This document shows, piece after piece, positions 6,419-9,449 of a stretch of 9,449 nucleotides of DNA. The notes below the pieces were generated by a model. The model had not been told where the DNA came from and searched no databases. It saw only the letters and a program-made list of their open reading frames with translations. How positions within the stretch are numbered: the stretch's first letter is position 1; each line of letters opens with the position of its first letter. Source of the DNA: Eubacterium sp. (GTDB lineage: Bacteria; Bacillota; Clostridia; Lachnospirales; Lachnospiraceae); contig JAILAS010000060.1 in NCBI GenBank assembly GCA_024681495.1, positions 1-9,449 of the forward strand. The letters run 5' to 3'. Made by a program: the position numbers and the translations under genes.

Positions 6419-7355
6419 TATTTTGACCATTCTCTGCTTTTGCCTCGTATTCTCCTTTGGACTGGTGGGATGTGAGGAGCAGACTCGGACGGGAGACGAG
6501 TATACGGTCTACTACATAAACAGCGACATATCCGACGTTATTGGTGTGGACACGGTCCTCGACGGTGACACCACTGAGGAAAAGGTGGAAGACGTTATAA
6601 ATGCTTACAGCTCCGTAGACGGAGAGGGAATTTACGTATCGCCGCTTCTCGACGGCACTGAGGTTCTCTCCACTTCGGTCAACCAGGGCGTGCTTACAAT
6701 TGACCTCTCGGAGGAGTATCTGAACCTCGATACTGCTGAGAGGGTGCTGGTGAGGGGAGCCTTCGTGGTGACCATGACCCAGATCGACGGTGTGACGTCA
6801 GTAATCTTCACGATACAGGGAGACCGGCTCAAGGATGCCAACGGCAATGAGCTTCCGGCCATGACGGCGGAGAGCTTCGTGGTAAATCCCACCAGCCTTT
6901 TTAACTCATATCAGAGGACGGAGCTCACACTCTACTTTGGCTCGTCCGACGGCCAGAAGCTCGTGGCCGAAAAGAGGAGCGTGCATTACCTTAGCAGCGT
7001 TTCGGTTCAGAAGCTCGTGGTCGAAGAGCTGATTGACGGCCCGGACTCCTCCGATTTAAAGGCCACGTTGATGAAGGACACGGACGTGATAAGTGTTTCT
7101 ATGACCGACGGCGTATGTTATGTAAACTTTGGCGACGGATTCCTCACGCAGAATTACGAGGTCTCCGAGGAGGTGGCCATATACTCGGTGGTGAACTCCC
7201 TCTTCGAGATTTCCGGGGTGGAGGCCGTCCATATATCCGTAAACGGAAACAGCGATATCTTATATCGTGACTCTATCAGCCTCGATCAGAATTTCGAGAA
7301 TAACGATTCTCTCGTTTCCGGCGGAGCTGTCAGCTCGGAGAGCGGCGACCGTTAA
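6402..7355 (+). CDS. Lipoprotein with two GerMN domains
   Basis: The 317-residue product begins with a lipoprotein signal: basic MKRT, a hydrophobic stretch, then the lipobox LVGC with Cys24. Two GerMN-like repeats follow. The first covers about 34-160 (YTVYYIN, GVLTIDLSEEYLNL, SVIFTIQG). The second covers about 173-290 (TELTLYFGSSDGQKL, VQKLVVEELIDGP, CYVNFGDGFL, VEAVHISVNG). It ends in a short Ser/Gly/Asp-rich tail. GerMN domains occur in Bacillus GerM, a sporulation/germination protein, and in actinobacterial LpqB, which works with the MtrA/MtrB two-component system. Here the start overlaps the kinase end by 17 nt, implying coupled translation and a functional link, perhaps modulating the kinase at the outer membrane face. 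That role is inferred from position and the LpqB parallel. A direct sporulation role is an alternative. Confidence 0.87.
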   Translation: MKRTFNILTILCFCLVFSFGLVGCEEQTRTGDEYTVYYINSDISDVIGVDTVLDGDTTEEKVEDVINAYSSVDGEGIYVSPLLDGTEVLSTSVNQGVLTIDLSEEYLNLDTAERVLVRGAFVVTMTQIDGVTSVIFTIQGDRLKDANGNELPAMTAESFVVNPTSLFNSYQRTELTLYFGSSDGQKLVAEKRSVHYLSSVSVQKLVVEELIDGPDSSDLKATLMKDTDVISVSMTDGVCYVNFGDGFLTQNYEVSEEVAIYSVVNSLFEISGVEAVHISVNGNSDILYRDSISLDQNFENNDSLVSGGAVSSESGDR

Positions 7356-7370
7356 ACAGCCGTAAAGCCT

Positions 7371-8162
7371 ATGAATCCGGTTAAAATCACCGATCTGCAC
7401 TGTGAGCAGACCTCCTGCTACGTGGAGCTTTCGGAAAATCAGCTAAAACATTTTTACGAGCCCGAGGAAGGGGTCTTTATCGCCGAGAGCGAGAAGGTCA
7501 TCCGACGGGCCCTCGATGGCGGCTATCAGCCGCTGTCTTTTTTAGTGTCCGAGGACAGGCTTAAGACCCTCGACCCGGGATTGTTCGGCGAAGGCGTGCC
7601 CGTATACTCGGCCGCGGAGTCTCTGCTGCACGACATGCTCGGGTACGAGCTTACGGGTGGCCTGCTCAGCCTCATGAGGAGGCGGCGGATGCCGGATGTC
7701 GCCGGCATCGTGAGCGGTGCGAGGAGGGTGGTCGTAATCTGCGACGTGCAGAATCCCACGAACGTGGGCGCCATCTTCAGGAATGCCGCAGGGCTCGGGA
7801 TGGACGCCGTAATAGTCACTAAGGGCAGCTGCGACCCGCTCTACCGCAGGTCCGCGCGGGTCAGCATGGGGACGGTCTTCCAGATTCCGTGGACGTACGG
7901 CGGAGACGGGTGGATATCCGCCCTGAAGGACGGCGGATTTAAACTTGCAGCCATGGCTCTCGAGGAGCGCTCCGTCGAGCTCGGGGATCCCGCAGTTTCG
8001 TCGCAGGAGCGGCTGGCAGTGGTCTTGGGCAACGAGGGATACGGACTCCCGGCTCAGACCGTGGCGCAGTGCGATTACTGCGTCAGAATACCCATGAGCC
8101 ACGGCGTCGACTCTCTGAATGTGGCGGCGGCAAGCGCGGTGGCGTTCTGGGAATTACAGTAA
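7371..8162 (+). CDS. SpoU/TrmH-family RNA 2'-O-methyltransferase
   Basis: SPOUT methyltransferases use S-adenosylmethionine to methylate ribose in tRNA or rRNA. The 263-residue protein has an N-terminal substrate-binding segment (about 1-100, with FIAESEKVIRRAL) and a SPOUT catalytic domain. Motif 1 is DVQNPTNVGAIFRNAAGLG (125-143) with conserved N131 and R137. Motif 2 is LAVVLGNEGYGL (215-226) with E222. Motif 3 is IPMSHGVDSLNVAAA (240-254) with the S248-L249-N250 core of the knotted cofactor site. Length and layout fit the RlmB/TsnR-like group, but the target nucleotide cannot be assigned. ATG 7371 starts 15 nt after the GerMN stop in the same frame, with that stop preventing any earlier start; the Shine-Dalgarno site is weak. 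It is probably an operon passenger without a direct role in signalling. Confidence 0.92.
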   Translation: MNPVKITDLHCEQTSCYVELSENQLKHFYEPEEGVFIAESEKVIRRALDGGYQPLSFLVSEDRLKTLDPGLFGEGVPVYSAAESLLHDMLGYELTGGLLSLMRRRRMPDVAGIVSGARRVVVICDVQNPTNVGAIFRNAAGLGMDAVIVTKGSCDPLYRRSARVSMGTVFQIPWTYGGDGWISALKDGGFKLAAMALEERSVELGDPAVSSQERLAVVLGNEGYGLPAQTVAQCDYCVRIPMSHGVDSLNVAAASAVAFWELQ

Positions 8163-8183
8163 AATGAAGGGAAGATTTAGGAT

Positions 8184-8672
8184 ATGGCTAAGAAAAAGGG
8201 CGAAGTTAAGACGAACGCCATGAGAATACTGGAGAACCTCGGAATCGAGTACACCACCTCCACCTACGAATGCAAGGAATTCGAGGACGGCGGTCAGGTG
8301 GCGGACGCCCTGGGCCTCCCCCACGAGAAGGTTTATAAAACCCTGGTCTGCCGCGGTGCCGGGAAGGGATACTTCGTGTTCGTGATACCCATTGACGCCG
8401 AGCTCGATCTTAAGAAGGCGGCGCGCAGCGTGGGCGAAAAGAGCGTGGAAATGATTCACGTGAAGGACATCCGGGACGTGACCGGATACGTGCGCGGCGG
8501 GTGCACCGCAATCGGCATGAAGAAGCAGTACCCGGTCAGAATAGACGAGTCGGCCGCGGAGCTCACTGACGTGTATGTGAGCGCCGGGAAAATCGGATGC
8601 CAGATGAACCTTGATCCCCGCAAACTCAGGGAGGCGTGTGAGGGAGAGTGGGCCGACATCGTAAGGGGATAA
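8184..8672 (+). CDS. YbaK/EbsC-family aminoacyl-tRNA deacylase (Cys-tRNA(Pro) deacylase type)
   Basis: YbaK-type proteins hydrolyse mischarged tRNAs, classically Cys-tRNA(Pro), so protecting translation fidelity. The 162-residue product is of normal length. It shows the conserved KVYKTLV block with the essential Lys52, then FVFVIPIDAELDLKKAAR, YVRGGCTAIGMKKQYP (about 107-122), and VSAGKIGCQMNLDP near the C-terminus, all family hallmarks. The start ATG 8184 is preceded by a GAAGGGA site at 8166-8172, and lies 21 nt after the methyltransferase stop. It is the last gene before the terminator at 8721-8750. Which mischarged tRNA it clears (Cys-Pro, Ala-Pro or other) cannot be decided from sequence. 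Both it and the preceding gene deal with tRNA/RNA quality, unlike the signalling genes before them. Confidence 0.92.
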   Translation: MAKKKGEVKTNAMRILENLGIEYTTSTYECKEFEDGGQVADALGLPHEKVYKTLVCRGAGKGYFVFVIPIDAELDLKKAARSVGEKSVEMIHVKDIRDVTGYVRGGCTAIGMKKQYPVRIDESAAELTDVYVSAGKIGCQMNLDPRKLREACEGEWADIVRG

Positions 8673-8720
8673 TCTGTATACTTTTAGTATGTATTTTTCT
8701 TCTTTATATAGTAATAGAAT

Positions 8721-8750
8721 GGTCATGGTGTGGGGACACCATGACCTTTT
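8721..8750 (+). terminator. Rho-independent terminator after the YbaK-like gene
   Basis: GGTCATGGTGT (8721-8731) pairs perfectly with ACACCATGACC (8736-8746) around a GGGG loop: 11 bp, followed by TTTT. GTAAT (8711-8715) can also pair with ATTAC (8752-8756), which would lengthen the stem. It lies only 33 nt before the next start codon. A smaller ATACT/AGTAT hairpin with T5 sits earlier at 8678-8698. Confidence 0.88.
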
Positions 8751-8783
8751 AATTACTTGTTTTTTATTGCGAGGGAAGAAAAT

Positions 8784-9449
8784 ATGAAAAAGAAAAGAAT
8801 TAAGGCTGTTATTACCGGTATTCTGACGGCCGCAATGGTAATTACCGGCATCCTCCCGGGGCTCGGGAGCTTCGGAGGCGTCACCGCATTGGCGGACGAT
8901 ACATCCATAAGCAGCCCCCGCCTGGTGGACAATTCGGACGGGAGCACCACGGTCACCTGGGACACGGTGACCATGGGATCGTATGTCAACCGTTACGATG
9001 CCTATACTTACCCCATCAAGTGGCGCATATTGGATGTGGACGACGGCACGGGGTATGCACTGGTGGTTGCCGACAGGGTGCTCGATTATAAGAGGTTTTC
9101 CTATAACTTCGGAACTTTCTGGAGGGACAGCGATATCAGGACGTGGATGAACGGGGATTTTCTGAACGAAATCTTTACATCCGAGGAGCAGGCGGCGATT
9201 CCGGATACGACACTGACCGGTACGTATGACACTCAGGTTATTGAGACCACAGATAAGATGTTTTTTCTCTCGTATGACGATGTAATCAATTCGGCTTACG
9301 GGTTTATAAATGATGCCTCGAGGGCTTGTGGCAGCACCGAATACTGTGCGGGATTGGGAAGTTCCGGCGGGTATAATTGGTGGCTTAGAACCAGCAGCTT
9401 TGACGGCTCAAGCTACCGGAACTATGCGGTAAACAACGGACATATAAGA
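8784..9449 (+). CDS. Secreted protein with DUF6273-like domain (3'-partial)
   Basis: An open frame from ATG 8784 runs for 222 codons to the window end with no stop, so the protein continues outside. GAGGG at 8771-8775 is 8 nt before the start. The N-terminus is a Sec-type signal peptide: MKKKRIK, a hydrophobic core, then cleavage predicted after ALA (residue 37). The mature part begins DDTSISSPRLVDNSDG and leads into a domain with PIKWRILDVDD (77-87), FWRDSDIRTWMNGDFLNEIF (112-131), KMFFLSYDDV (158-167) and NWWLRTSS (198-205). The order of strands plus the WWLR block recalls DUF6273, a family frequent in secreted proteins of Clostridia; its function is not established. Cys182 and Cys188 could form a disulfide outside the cell. 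The stop, any repeat or cell-wall domain, and the true size cannot be seen. Confidence 0.8.
   Translation, partial: MKKKRIKAVITGILTAAMVITGILPGLGSFGGVTALADDTSISSPRLVDNSDGSTTVTWDTVTMGSYVNRYDAYTYPIKWRILDVDDGTGYALVVADRVLDYKRFSYNFGTFWRDSDIRTWMNGDFLNEIFTSEEQAAIPDTTLTGTYDTQVIETTDKMFFLSYDDVINSAYGFINDASRACGSTEYCAGLGSSGGYNWWLRTSSFDGSSYRNYAVNNGHIR

Noticed and set aside
8711..8756. Bidirectional terminator reading for the 8721-8750 hairpin
   Set aside because: The outer GTAAT/ATTAC pairing exists, but there is no gene arriving from the minus strand and no long A-run before the stem to serve as a reverse U-tract.

Overview
The window looks like chromosomal DNA from a moderately GC-rich member of the Bacillota, most likely a Clostridia/Lachnospiraceae-type bacterium. 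This is inferred from the argJ-argB-argD order, purine-rich Shine-Dalgarno sites, heavy use of AGG for arginine, a ComEA protein with SLBB and HhH domains, a GerMN lipoprotein, and a secreted protein resembling the DUF6273 family. No database search was possible. Every gene is on the + strand, and no tRNA, rRNA, IS element or CRISPR array was seen.

Region 1 (1-3471) is the distal part of an arginine biosynthesis operon: argJ (5' end outside the window), argB and argD, closed by a hairpin with a U-tract at 3433-3471. ArgJ recycles the acetyl group between N-acetylornithine and glutamate, ArgB phosphorylates N-acetylglutamate, and ArgD transaminates the semialdehyde. ArgB carries the N-terminal helix and C-terminal signature typical of arginine-inhibited enzymes, which suits a cyclic pathway.

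Region 2 (3532-8750) looks like one operon with six genes: a ComEA-like predicted lipoprotein (SLBB plus helix-hairpin-helix DNA-binding domain), an OmpR/PhoB-family response regulator, a membrane sensor histidine kinase, a lipoprotein with two GerMN domains whose start overlaps the kinase end by 17 nt, a SpoU/TrmH RNA methyltransferase, and a YbaK-type aminoacyl-tRNA deacylase. A strong hairpin with a U-tract follows at 8721-8750. The regulator-kinase-GerMN lipoprotein arrangement resembles actinobacterial MtrA-MtrB-LpqB, and the DNA-binding lipoprotein placed ahead of it suggests an envelope/surface DNA unit. A 12-bp intercistronic hairpin without a proper U-tract separates the regulator from the kinase.

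Region 3 (8784-9449) is the start of a secreted protein with a clear signal peptide and a DUF6273-like domain, still open at the window end.

The enzymes are ordinary. The parts most worth checking are the ComEA-TCS-GerMN cluster, its intercistronic hairpin, the lipobox on the ComEA-like protein, and the terminator-like hairpin packed close to the secreted gene. There is no convincing sign of a wholly unknown system.
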